Notes: generated from the sequence alone by a model not told the origin. A stretch of DNA of 45,938 nucleotides from an uncultured Oscillospiraceae bacterium (GCA_947626345.1 CANQSF010000021.1:1-45938); one strand, 5' to 3'. Positions 33,891 through 40,944 are shown, counted from the stretch's first letter. Made by a program: numbers and translations.

Positions 33891-34049
33891 TGCCACGCAA
33901 GTTAATACTTATCACATACAGTGGATACGTTTACCCTCTGGTAAAAACGTATCTCCGCTTTGTGTTCACTGTATGTGCATTCAAAGACTTGCGTGGCAGC
34001 AATGGAGACTGCGTTTTTCGTGCGTGGCCTCCGGGCCGCGCACTTTTTT
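33891..34049 (+). ncRNA. Long nested-stem leader RNA ending in an intrinsic terminator
   Basis: Three collinear inverted repeats nest into one 108-nt arm. The outer stem is 12 bp (33891-33902 with 33987-33998). The middle is 11 bp, CACATACAGTG (33913-33923) with CACTGTATGTG (33967-33977). The inner is ATACGTTTACC (33925-33935) with GGTAAAAACGTAT (33940-33952), with a CTCT loop. A separate hairpin, GTGCGTGGCC (34020-34029) with GGCCGCGCAC (34034-34043), is followed by T6 (34044-34049), a standard terminator placed 9 nt before the GGAGG of the next gene. Promoter, leader and terminator together suggest conditional readthrough into the SPFH gene, or a stand-alone RNA. I recognise no known riboswitch class. 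Confidence 0.65.
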
Positions 34050-34070
34050 GTTGCACTGGAGGTGAAAGAA

Positions 34071-35231
34071 ATGGCGATCCTAGACATCATCAAATATGAA
34101 GGCGATAACTCCACCTTCGTATGGAAGCACCCCCGGGAGGACTTCAGCACATCCTCCCAGCTGATCGTTCACGAGACACAGGAGGCCGTCTTCTTTTTGA
34201 ACGGCCAGCCGCTGGACCTGTTCGGCTCCGGGCGCTATACCCTGGAGACCCAGAACATCCCGCTGCTGCGAAAAGTCGCCAACATCCCCACCGGCGGCGA
34301 GACGCCGTTCCACTGCGAGGTCTATTTCATCAACAAGACCGAGCAGATGGCCATCCGCTGGGGCACGGACAGCCGGGTCCAGTACGTGGAGCCGACCTAC
34401 GGCTTCCCGCTGTCCATCGGGGCGAACGGCGAGATGAGCCTGCGGGCGGACGACTCCAAAAAGCTGCTGGTCAAGCTGGTGGGCACCGAGCGCGACCTCA
34501 GCCAGGCCAGGCTCACATCCTATTTCCGCGCGTTTCTGATGACGAAGATCAAGACCTATATGGCGCAGGTGCTGAAAGCCGACGCCATCAACATCTTTGA
34601 GATCGACGAGAGGCTGCTGGACTTCTCCGATGCCCTGCGGCAGAAGCTGATCCCGGACTTCGCCGATTACGGCATCGCCCTGGAGCGGTTTTTCGTGACC
34701 ACCATATCCAAGCCCGACGGCGAGCCACAGTATGAGAAGTTCAAGGAGCTGCACTTCCGCCGGTACGCGGACATCGCCGAGGCGAAGCTGCGCCAGCAGG
34801 TGGGCGTCATCGACAAGCAGACGGAGGCGCAGAAGATGGTCATCGAGTCGGAGGCCCTGGCCACGAAGCGCCGTCAGGAGGGCTATACATACCAGCAGGA
34901 GCGGGGCTTTGCCGTGGCGGAAAAGGTAGCGGAAAACGAGGCGGTGGGCCAGTTCACGAACATGGGCGTGGGCCTGGGCACCATGGCCGGCGTCGGCGGC
35001 GCGGTGGGCGGCGTCGTGGGCAGCGCCGTCACCGGAGCCTTCGCCGGGGCGGCGCAGCCGGCGGAGACGGCCTTCTGCGACAACTGCGGCGCGAAGCTGC
35101 CGTCGGGGGCGGCGTTCTGCGACAGCTGCGGCGCGCCGGTGGCCTCCCCCGCCCGTTGCGCCCAGTGCGGATACGTCTTTGAGCGGCCCGGAAAGTTCTG
35201 CCCCAAATGCGGCGCGAGAAGGGAGGGCTGA
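34071..35231 (+). CDS. SPFH/band-7 protein with C-terminal zinc ribbons (YdjI-like)
   Basis: 386 residues. Residues 1 to about 225 form an SPFH (prohibitin-like) domain of the YdjI/virion-core-protein type: FVWKHPREDFSTSSQLIVHETQEAVFFLNGQ, SGRYTLETQNIPLLRKV, and YGIALERFFVTTISKP. A charged coiled coil follows (about 225-300, EAKLRQQVGVIDKQTEAQ), then a Gly/Ala/Val-rich hydrophobic hinge. Two zinc-ribbon units close the protein: CDNCGAKLPSGAAFCDSCG and CAQCGYVFERPGKFCPKCG. In Bacillus, YdjI belongs to the sigma-W envelope-stress ydjFGHI set with PspA. ATG 34071 has GGAGGTGAAAGAA upstream. It is the first gene of the module. Confidence 0.9.
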   Translation: MAILDIIKYEGDNSTFVWKHPREDFSTSSQLIVHETQEAVFFLNGQPLDLFGSGRYTLETQNIPLLRKVANIPTGGETPFHCEVYFINKTEQMAIRWGTDSRVQYVEPTYGFPLSIGANGEMSLRADDSKKLLVKLVGTERDLSQARLTSYFRAFLMTKIKTYMAQVLKADAINIFEIDERLLDFSDALRQKLIPDFADYGIALERFFVTTISKPDGEPQYEKFKELHFRRYADIAEAKLRQQVGVIDKQTEAQKMVIESEALATKRRQEGYTYQQERGFAVAEKVAENEAVGQFTNMGVGLGTMAGVGGAVGGVVGSAVTGAFAGAAQPAETAFCDNCGAKLPSGAAFCDSCGAPVASPARCAQCGYVFERPGKFCPKCGARREG

Positions 35232-35234
35232 CCG

Positions 35235-35651
35235 GTGAAAAGCAACAAGCTGTTGGGCGCTGCCCTCTGGGCCATCGGCCTGGCCGTGGAGTGCGCGCTG
35301 CTGCTCTGCCTGGCCCGGGCCTATACGGCCGCGGTCTGGATCACCCTGGGCTTCACTCTCTTCGCCTTCATCTCCCAGCTGGCCCTGTGGCTGTATCTGT
35401 GGCGCGGCGCGGGGACGGCGGACGGTGTCTTTTTCCGGATGCCGGCGTTCATGCTGTCCGCGCTGTACATGCTGCTGCAGCTCATCCCCTGCCTGGTGTT
35501 CCCTTTCTGGCAGGCCCCGGCCCGGCTCGCCGTGCTGATCAACGCGGCGCTGGCCGTCGTCATGTGGGTGCTGCTGCTTTTGTCCCTGCTGGCAAAAAAC
35601 CACATCGCGCACGTGGACAGCAGACAAAAAGACCACCACAGGGAATTGTGA
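35235..35651 (+). CDS. Four-helix membrane protein of unknown function
   Basis: 138 residues with four predicted transmembrane segments: LLGAALWAIGLAVECALLLC, AAVWITLGFTLFAFISQLAL, PAFMLSALYMLLQLIPCLVF and LAVLINAALAVVMWVLLLLSL. The C-terminal tail is charged (HVDSRQKDHHREL). No family is recognised. GTG 35235 starts 3 nt after the SPFH stop with GGGAGGG upstream, so it is translated together with the SPFH protein and could be its membrane partner. Base composition is still GC-rich here; the next two genes are AT-rich. Confidence 0.75.
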   Translation: MKSNKLLGAALWAIGLAVECALLLCLARAYTAAVWITLGFTLFAFISQLALWLYLWRGAGTADGVFFRMPAFMLSALYMLLQLIPCLVFPFWQAPARLAVLINAALAVVMWVLLLLSLLAKNHIAHVDSRQKDHHREL

Positions 35652-35660
35652 GGTATCGAA

Positions 35661-35912
35661 ATGGATCTAGAACAGCTTTTATCTGAAGCCATCGAAGCGA
35701 CTAAGACCGTTCTGCCGGGTCAGGTATTCGTTTTAAAGAGCTTGTTTGAAGGATACAAATGGGAGCCGATCAGCAATGGGAATAAACGGTATCTTGGGCA
35801 GCGATTCAAAAAGGAAGTAATTGCTGGCAGAGTCCCCAATGTCGCCTACTATGGGAAAGCAGCAAACAATTCCAGCAAATATATAAAAAACAATAAGGAG
35901 GAAGAAACATGA
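35661..35912 (+). CDS. DUF1413-like small protein
   Basis: 83 residues. FVLKSLFEGYKWEPISNGNKRYLGQRFKKEV matches the pattern of DUF1413 proteins (a phenylalanine-rich start, L-F-x-G-Y-x-W and L-G-x-x-F), whose function is unknown. ATG 35661 follows GAGGTATCGAA. Its last 4 nt overlap the next start (ATGA), so these two genes form a coupled pair. The sequence is clearly AT-richer than the two upstream genes. Confidence 0.65.
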   Translation: MDLEQLLSEAIEATKTVLPGQVFVLKSLFEGYKWEPISNGNKRYLGQRFKKEVIAGRVPNVAYYGKAANNSSKYIKNNKEEET

Positions 35913-37003
35913 AACAGCTCACTTGCGAAATGTGCGGAAGCACGGACCTCATTAAAGATGGAGGCGTATTCGTATGCCAAACCTGTGGGTGTAAGTACTC
36001 CATCGAAGAAGCAAAAAGAATGATGATCGAAGGGACGGTGGATGTTCAGGGCACAGTAAAAGTTGACAATAGTGCTTTTGTTGCAAAGTATCTCGCAAAT
36101 GCACGCCGCGCAAAGGAGAAAGAAGATTGGGAAGAGACTGAAAAGTACTATAATATGGTCGAGCAAAATGACCCTGATAATATTGAAGCAATTTTCTATA
36201 GTGCCTACGGAAAAGCAAAGTCAACGCTTGTGGATGGAGATTTGTATAAACGTCAGGCAGCATTTAAGGTTTTATCGAACTGTATTTCGGTAATTGATGA
36301 TCACTATAAACCTGAAAGACGCGAAGAGAATAAAGAAGCCATTACTCAGATGGCCGCAGATTTGTCAAAAATGCTCCTTAGTAGTTTTGTTTTTACTGAA
36401 TGGAAAAATGGATACGGTTCAGTGGTCCGCACCAATAAAAATGAGACATATAGTTTGTTTACCAATTTGATCGTTCAGTTCAGAGAGTCTATAAACAATA
36501 TTCAAAAGATTGACGACCAACCATATCTTCATGAAGCGCTCATTACCCTATATTCTGTAGCAAAAGGTTGCAGTTATGTTAAGGCATCTACGATGGAGGA
36601 ATGGATTAGGGAAGAGCAAGGTGAGTTAGATTCTTTAAGGAAAGCCGTCCTTGAAGCTTATTGGTCAGAACATGCTGAAGAGAAAGCTGCTCTTGATTCA
36701 GAAAAGAGCTCTTTAGAAAGTCAAACAACTGAGTTAAACGATCAAATCCAAGCACTTCCAGAGGTTATTACTGTTAAGGAAATCAAAAGTCAAATTGAGA
36801 GCAAGACAAAAGAAAAGGACAGCCTCGGCCTCTTCAAGGGCAAAGAAAAGAAAGCTTTGCAGGCGGAGATCGACGCTTTGGAAAAAAGGTTAACCGCGGC
36901 ACAAGAAGCCCAGGCGGAAGCCGCGAAGCCGCTAAACGAATCTATCGAGAAGCTCCGTGAAAGAATTGCAGAAATAGATCATGAGTTGACTAAAGACAGA
37001 TAA
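35909..37003 (+). CDS. Zinc-ribbon, TPR-like and coiled-coil protein
   Basis: 364 residues. The N-terminus is a TFIIB-type zinc ribbon, CEMCGSTDLIKDGGVFVCQTCG (C6, C9, then two more Cys at about 24 and 27). A helical repeat region follows, with a TPR-like unit (AKEKEDWEETEKYYNMVEQNDPDNIEAIFYSAYG). The last 120 residues form a long coiled coil (EKAALDSEKSSLESQTTELN, KKALQAEIDALEKRL). No enzymatic motif is seen. AT-rich codon use contrasts sharply with the flanks. GGAGG lies 9 nt before ATG 35909. A scaffold, perhaps taking the place of PspA beside the SPFH protein, is a plausible role but unproven. Confidence 0.75.
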   Translation: MKQLTCEMCGSTDLIKDGGVFVCQTCGCKYSIEEAKRMMIEGTVDVQGTVKVDNSAFVAKYLANARRAKEKEDWEETEKYYNMVEQNDPDNIEAIFYSAYGKAKSTLVDGDLYKRQAAFKVLSNCISVIDDHYKPERREENKEAITQMAADLSKMLLSSFVFTEWKNGYGSVVRTNKNETYSLFTNLIVQFRESINNIQKIDDQPYLHEALITLYSVAKGCSYVKASTMEEWIREEQGELDSLRKAVLEAYWSEHAEEKAALDSEKSSLESQTTELNDQIQALPEVITVKEIKSQIESKTKEKDSLGLFKGKEKKALQAEIDALEKRLTAAQEAQAEAAKPLNESIEKLRERIAEIDHELTKDR

Positions 37004-37021
37004 ATCGACCGCTGACCCAGC

Positions 37022-37046
37022 AAAAAACCGAAGCGCGCCCCGATGG
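37022..37046. repeat. 25-bp direct repeat, right copy
   Basis: Identical to 33805-33829. It covers the A-run, left arm and loop of the terminator at 37022-37058. The two copies bracket exactly the SPFH module with its leader RNA. Confidence 0.85.
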
Positions 37047-37058
37047 GGGCGCGCTTCG
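37022..37058 (-). terminator. Terminator of the XRE regulator gene
   Basis: Perfect 13-bp stem CGAAGCGCGCCCC (37029-37041) with GGGGCGCGCTTCG (37046-37058). On the minus strand it is followed by GTTTTTTG. It also stands 18 nt after the module's last stop codon and may end that transcript too. Confidence 0.85.
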
Positions 37059-37063
37059 CGCTG

Positions 37064-37834
37064 TCACTCGTATTTTCGTCCGGGCACGTAGATGGCCGCC
37101 AGCAGCCCCGCCAGGGACGCCATGGGCAGCCACTGGGCCACCGGCCCCGGCCCCAGCAACGCCTTCGCCAGCAGGCACACGGCCCCGCACAGGGTCATGC
37201 TCAAAAGGCACCACACCCGCGTCCAGCGCAGGATGTGGGGCCAGTTGCGGTTGGTGAACCGCACCCCCGGCACGTTCATGCGCACCGGCCCGTCGTAGTA
37301 AAACCCCAGCTGCCCCACGTCGTGATACCAGGGCAGGCGGGTCTTGGCGAACAGGCAGAAGTAGAGCCCGAACCCGGCGCTCAGCGCCGCCAGCAGCGCC
37401 GCGGGGTGGTACACCACCCAGTGCTCCGTGTCGGTCACCGTCATCAGACGGATCAGCCAGGCCAGCTCCCCCGCCGTGGGGATGAGGCACAGAAAATACC
37501 GCGCCGCCCACTTTTTCCGGTCCGGTCCGCCCCGGGCCGCCTTTTCCTCCGACAGGTCGATGATCCGGCGCAGCAGCCGCTCCGCCTCCTGGGCGCTCAC
37601 CGGCTCCGACTGCTCCAGCCGCCGGCCCTCCAGCAGCTCCGCCACCGTCACGCCCAGCGCCTCCGCCAGGGGCGTCAGCAGCGCCACGTCCGGCAGCGCC
37701 AGGCCTCGTTCCCATTTGCTGACAGCCTTGTCCGACACGTACAGCTTTTGGGCCAGGTCCCGCTGGGTCATGGCCTTTTCCTTGCGCAGCCCGGCCACGA
37801 AGGCGCCGAACTGCTCCTTGTCGATGGCATGCAT
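37064..37834 (-). CDS. XRE-family regulator with membrane domain
   Basis: 256 residues. An N-terminal helix-turn-helix reads FGAFVAGLRKEKAMTQRDLAQKLYVSDKAVSKWERGLALPDV, a standard XRE (Cro/CI-like) domain. A linker follows, then at least four hydrophobic segments (YFLCLIPTAGELAWLIRLM, ALLAALSAGFGLYFCLFA, MTLCGAVCLLAKALL, LASLAGLLAAIYVP). XRE regulators anchored by a DUF1648/SdpI-like membrane part occur in Firmicutes, but the signal is unknown. ATG 37834 follows GAGGTGAGAGCC. It reads toward the SPFH module and is separated from it by the terminator. Confidence 0.85.
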   Translation of the reverse strand: MHAIDKEQFGAFVAGLRKEKAMTQRDLAQKLYVSDKAVSKWERGLALPDVALLTPLAEALGVTVAELLEGRRLEQSEPVSAQEAERLLRRIIDLSEEKAARGGPDRKKWAARYFLCLIPTAGELAWLIRLMTVTDTEHWVVYHPAALLAALSAGFGLYFCLFAKTRLPWYHDVGQLGFYYDGPVRMNVPGVRFTNRNWPHILRWTRVWCLLSMTLCGAVCLLAKALLGPGPVAQWLPMASLAGLLAAIYVPGRKYE

Positions 37835-37914
37835 GGCTCTCACCTCGCCGCCATTGTACCCCCGCGGGGCCGCTTTTGGCAACCGACCGTCGGTAGAATC
37901 GCCCCCGCTCACGC

Positions 37915-37947
37915 AAAAACGCCGCCGGACGCGACGCGTCCGGCGGC
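37915..37947 (-). terminator. Terminator of the SH3b protein gene
   Basis: GCCGCCGGACGC (37921-37932) pairs with 37936-37947 across a 3-nt loop; the minus strand continues with GTTTTTG. Confidence 0.85.
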
Positions 37948-37962
37948 TGCCGTATCTATTGC

Positions 37963-39267
37963 TCAGTTTTTCTTCACGTAATCGGCGGAGATGTAGCCGG
38001 TCTGGCCGTTGTAGGTGATCTTGTACCAGCCGCTCTCCTCGCCCAGGATGGTGACGGTGTTGCCGGAGTTCATGTAGCCCATCACATTGTAGCCGGTGCC
38101 CGGGCCGGAGCGGACGCGCACGCCGTTGCCGGTGACGGTGCCGCTCTCCCCGGTGGTGGATGTACCGCCGGAGGAGGAGCCGGAGGTGTCGTCGGAGATC
38201 AGGCTGGTGGCCACGAACAGCTCCTTGCCGTTATACTGCACCCTGGTCCAGCTGCCGGAGATGCCGGTGCGGGTCATCTGGGTGCCCACCTGGGCCACGG
38301 AGTCCACGCTGTAGTTCTGGCCGGGGCCAGTGCGCAGGTTGGCGGCGCTGACCACGGTGACGGTGCCGGAGGCCTCGGTGACGTTGAACTCCGTCTTCTC
38401 CGCGGGCTTGGTGGTGGAGATCAGCGTGTCGATCACGTATGCCTCCGCGCCCTTATAGTAGACCCGGCTCCAGCCGTTGTCGGTCTTGCCGGTGCGCTGC
38501 AGCTCATAGCCCGCGCTCTCGTTGCCCAGGATCTCATAGTCCGTGCCCGGGCCGGAGCGGATGTTCACCCCGTTGCCGGAGATGTACACCGTGTCGTTCA
38601 TGCCCGTGGTGTTATAGGGATCGGGGCTGGCGGAGGGGGTGGGAGAGGGCTCCTCCGGAGGCGGCGGGCTGGCCTGGGCGTCGCCGGTCTCGGGCAGCGA
38701 CGCCGTGGGCACGGGCGTGTCCGCGGGCTCGTCGGAGGGCTCGGGGCTGGGCGTGGAGTTGTCGATCACATGCACGCCCTCAAAGGGCTCGGACTGCTGG
38801 ACGTTGGAGTCCGCGGCGGGCTTGTTCAGCTTGATGACCAGCACGATGGCGATGATGATGATCACCAGGATCACCGCCAGCACCGCGATGATCTGCCACA
38901 GGTTCCGGTCGGAGCGCCGGGCCGCGCCACGGTCCTGGCTGCCGCTCTTGGCGGTCTGGCCGCCTTTGGCCGTCTGACCGCGCCGCTCCTCCGCGGGGCG
39001 GGCGGCATACTGCTCCCGCTGGGCGGGCTCGTCGGGGGAGAAGAAGCCGTCCCCCCGGGCCGTGGGCTGGGCGGACTGCTCCTCCGCCGGCCGGACAGGC
39101 CGGGGCAGGTTCCGCAGCGCGTCGTTGCCGCTCCGTCCCTGGCTGGGCCGCTCCAGCACCTCCACCCGGCCGGTATCCAGCTTGGCGTGGCACTTGCGGC
39201 AGTACTTCATGTCCTCCGATACGGAGGCCCCGCAGTTGGGGCATTTACGCGATCTCTTGCTCTTCAT
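37963..39267 (-). CDS. Zinc-ribbon membrane protein with three SH3b domains
   Basis: 434 residues. It begins with a cytoplasmic zinc ribbon (CPNCGASVSEDMKYCRKC). A Gln/Arg/Pro-rich linker and one transmembrane helix at about 124-146 (IIAVLAVILVIIIIAIVLVI) follow. Outside are a Pro/Ser/Thr stalk (STPSPEPSDEPADTPVPTAS) and three bacterial SH3 repeats: GNGVNIRSGPGTDYEILG, AANLRTGPGQNYSVDSV and GNGVRVRSGPGTGYNVMG, the last ending GWYKITYNGQTGYISADYV. SH3b domains usually bind peptidoglycan. It starts 41 nt after the PurN-like gene, probably on the same transcript. Confidence 0.88.
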   Translation of the reverse strand: MKSKRSRKCPNCGASVSEDMKYCRKCHAKLDTGRVEVLERPSQGRSGNDALRNLPRPVRPAEEQSAQPTARGDGFFSPDEPAQREQYAARPAEERRGQTAKGGQTAKSGSQDRGAARRSDRNLWQIIAVLAVILVIIIIAIVLVIKLNKPAADSNVQQSEPFEGVHVIDNSTPSPEPSDEPADTPVPTASLPETGDAQASPPPPEEPSPTPSASPDPYNTTGMNDTVYISGNGVNIRSGPGTDYEILGNESAGYELQRTGKTDNGWSRVYYKGAEAYVIDTLISTTKPAEKTEFNVTEASGTVTVVSAANLRTGPGQNYSVDSVAQVGTQMTRTGISGSWTRVQYNGKELFVATSLISDDTSGSSSGGTSTTGESGTVTGNGVRVRSGPGTGYNVMGYMNSGNTVTILGEESGWYKITYNGQTGYISADYVKKN

Positions 39268-39308
39268 ATCGCAGATCCCTCATCAGATAAAGAATGTGAT
39301 GGTCTCTC

Positions 39309-39941
39309 TCATTTCCGCTGGCCGGCGATGCGTACCACGTCGCCCTCTATGGCCAGCTGGCCCTGGCAGTACAGCGCCACCGCCTGGGGCAGCAGCTTCC
39401 ACTCCGCCTCCTCCATGATCCGCCGCTGGAGGGTCTTGGGGGTATCCCCCTCCCAGACCTCCACCGCCTGCTGGAGGATGATGGGCCCGCCGGATCCCGC
39501 CGTGACGAAGTAGGCCGTGGCGCCGGACAGCTTCACGCCCGCCCGGATGGCCCGCTCGTAGGGCTCCATGGTGTTCATGTTGCTGTCCCCAAAGGCGGGC
39601 AGCAGCACCGGGCACACGTTCACGATCCGCCCCTCGTAATTGCGCAGCGCCCCGTGGCCCAGGGGGTGGACATACCCCGCCAGCACCACCAGCTCCGCGT
39701 CCAGGTCCTGGAGCTTCTGCTCCACGGCGGTGTTGTAGCTCTGCACGTTGGGGAACAGCGTCCGGTCCACCACGTAGGTGGGCAGGTTCGCGCTCTTGGC
39801 CCGGATCAGCGCGTAGGCCTCCGGGTCGGAGGAGATGACCGCCGTCAGCTCGCAGTTGGGGATCTCCCCGAACAGATGGGCGTCCATCACCGCCTGCAGG
39901 TTCGTCCCGCCGCCGGAGACAAGGATCACCGTTTTCACCAT
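39309..39941 (-). CDS. PurN-like formyltransferase-fold protein lacking catalytic residues
   Basis: 210 residues with the PurN (glycinamide ribonucleotide formyltransferase) fold: VILVSGGGTNLQAVMDA, VISSDPEAYALIRAK and VVLAGYVHPLG. The end GDTPKTLQRRIMEEAEWKLLPQAV is very close to clostridial PurN. The catalytic block reads RIVNVCPVLLPAF, where functional PurN has N-x-H-P-x-L: Asn108 is kept but His is replaced by Cys110. The later Asp (LDGGP in E. coli) is also lost, reading TAGSGGPII with two residues fewer. Catalysis as in E. coli PurN is unlikely. It may be a paralog with a changed role. It lies away from purine genes and precedes the SH3b gene. Confidence 0.8.
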   Translation of the reverse strand: MVKTVILVSGGGTNLQAVMDAHLFGEIPNCELTAVISSDPEAYALIRAKSANLPTYVVDRTLFPNVQSYNTAVEQKLQDLDAELVVLAGYVHPLGHGALRNYEGRIVNVCPVLLPAFGDSNMNTMEPYERAIRAGVKLSGATAYFVTAGSGGPIILQQAVEVWEGDTPKTLQRRIMEEAEWKLLPQAVALYCQGQLAIEGDVVRIAGQRK

Positions 39942-40139
39942 ATGTGCGCGCCCCCTCCCGGAACAGTCTGCCGGATCATGTTATCTTTTAACTATTTGTT
40001 ACCGTATTGTAACATACCTTCCGCCAAAGTGCAACCCATTTTCGTCTGTTTCGGGAAGAAATTCATCCCGGCCAGACCTGTCTGGGAAAAGTTTTGCCGC
40101 CGGGCGCAGTTTTCGCCGGAAAAAGGGCAGAGAAACAGC

Positions 40140-40167
40140 AGGTCCGGGACCTGCCGGTCCCGGACCT
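40140..40167 (-). terminator. Terminator of the ThyX-like gene
   Basis: Perfect 12-bp stem AGGTCCGGGACC (40140-40151) with 40156-40167 and a TGCC loop, 18 nt after the stop. The U-run after it is weak (TGCTGTTTCTC). The rest of the 39942-40185 gap is AT-rich, with no gene. Confidence 0.65.
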
Positions 40168-40185
40168 TAATATTATGTCAACTTA

Positions 40186-40752
40186 TCATTCCCCTGTGAT
40201 GTAGGCCTGCCGCTCTTTTTGGAACTGATCGGTCTTGTCGAAGCCGCAGCCGAACATCTCCGGGCAGAAGCCCCGGTACACGCACTCCCGCACCATGCAG
40301 GAGGCCAGCTCCGGCTCCACCTTGGCCACCTCGTCCTTCACCATCTGCCAGGCGGCCCGGGTCTCGGGGCTGGCGCAGCTGCAAAGCCGCTTGCGGCTGA
40401 TGTTGATCATGGCCTGGCCGTCGGCCTCGCACTCGTGGCTGACCGGCGCGCCCTGGGGCAGCTCGGTCCGGTCCACGCCGGTGCGGTCGGAGCGCTGGGT
40501 CTTGACGAAGTGCTCGATGCCGAACTTGTGGCGCACGAAGTGCACGCTCACCCAATAGGGCAGATCCGCCCACCGCCAGGCGAACTTCATCTTCCGGATG
40601 GGGGAGTGCTCGGCCATGATGAGCTTGCGCTTCCAGGCGGAGTCCGGGTACTTGCCCTTCTCCTTGCCCACGGTGTTCATGGTGGCGTTTTTGATGTCCT
40701 GCCAGTTGTCCTCATGCTGGAAAAAGGCCAGGTGGGTATGCAGCTCGCTCAT
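40186..40752 (-). CDS. ThyX-like (flavin thymidylate synthase family) protein
   Basis: 188 residues. AEHSPIRKMKFAWRWADLPYWVSVHFVRHKFGIEHFVKTQRSDR resembles the ThyX region EHxxF...SHQLVRHR. The strict RHRx7S motif is altered: RHK, with Lys where the conserved Ser is expected. QAMINISRKRLCSCASPETRAAWQ corresponds to the later helical block. The C-terminus is Cys-rich (CMVRECVYRGFCPEMFGCGF), perhaps metal-binding. Similar proteins are commonly labelled FAD-dependent thymidylate synthase, in phages as well as in clostridia. Activity here is uncertain. ATG 40752 has GGAGG 8 nt upstream. Confidence 0.6.
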   Translation of the reverse strand: MSELHTHLAFFQHEDNWQDIKNATMNTVGKEKGKYPDSAWKRKLIMAEHSPIRKMKFAWRWADLPYWVSVHFVRHKFGIEHFVKTQRSDRTGVDRTELPQGAPVSHECEADGQAMINISRKRLCSCASPETRAAWQMVKDEVAKVEPELASCMVRECVYRGFCPEMFGCGFDKTDQFQKERQAYITGE

Positions 40753-40840
40753 ATCAGGGTCCTCCCTCGGTTTTCTTTTCGCCCAGTATAGCACACCCCG
40801 CCCCCCGCTTCAAGCGGACCGATACGGAAAATCCGTTTTG

Positions 40841-40877
40841 AGATATCCGGAGATATCACGCGTAAAAACGAGATATC
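40841..40877. repeat. Three phased AGATATC repeats upstream of rplM
   Basis: AGATATC occurs at 40841-40847, 40851-40857 and 40871-40877, that is 10 and 20 bp apart, on the same face of the helix. GATATC is palindromic, and a fourth copy lies at 40965-40970 in the rplM leader. They sit between the ThyX-like gene and the rplM promoter. A protein-binding role is inference. Confidence 0.45.
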
Positions 40878-40909
40878 GCGAGCAAACATAGAATTATTAA
40901 AAAATCCTG

Positions 40910-40938
40910 TTGACACTTTCCTCTCCGTGTGCTATAAA
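40910..40938 (+). promoter_or_regulatory. rplM-rpsI promoter
   Basis: TTGACA (40910-40915), 17-nt spacer, TATAAA (40933-40938): a near-consensus sigma-A promoter, as expected for ribosomal protein genes. Confidence 0.9.
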
Positions 40939-40944
40939 GAAAAA

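Noticed and set aside
33891..33998. Integron attC site
   Set aside because: The long imperfect palindrome invites this reading, but the required core sites (RYYYAAC and GTTRRRY at the ends) are absent, no integrase is present, and a promoter feeds directly into the stem.
33805..37046. Prophage remnant
   Set aside because: SPFH proteins of this type are sometimes named virion core proteins, but no capsid, portal, terminase, integrase or lysis gene is present.
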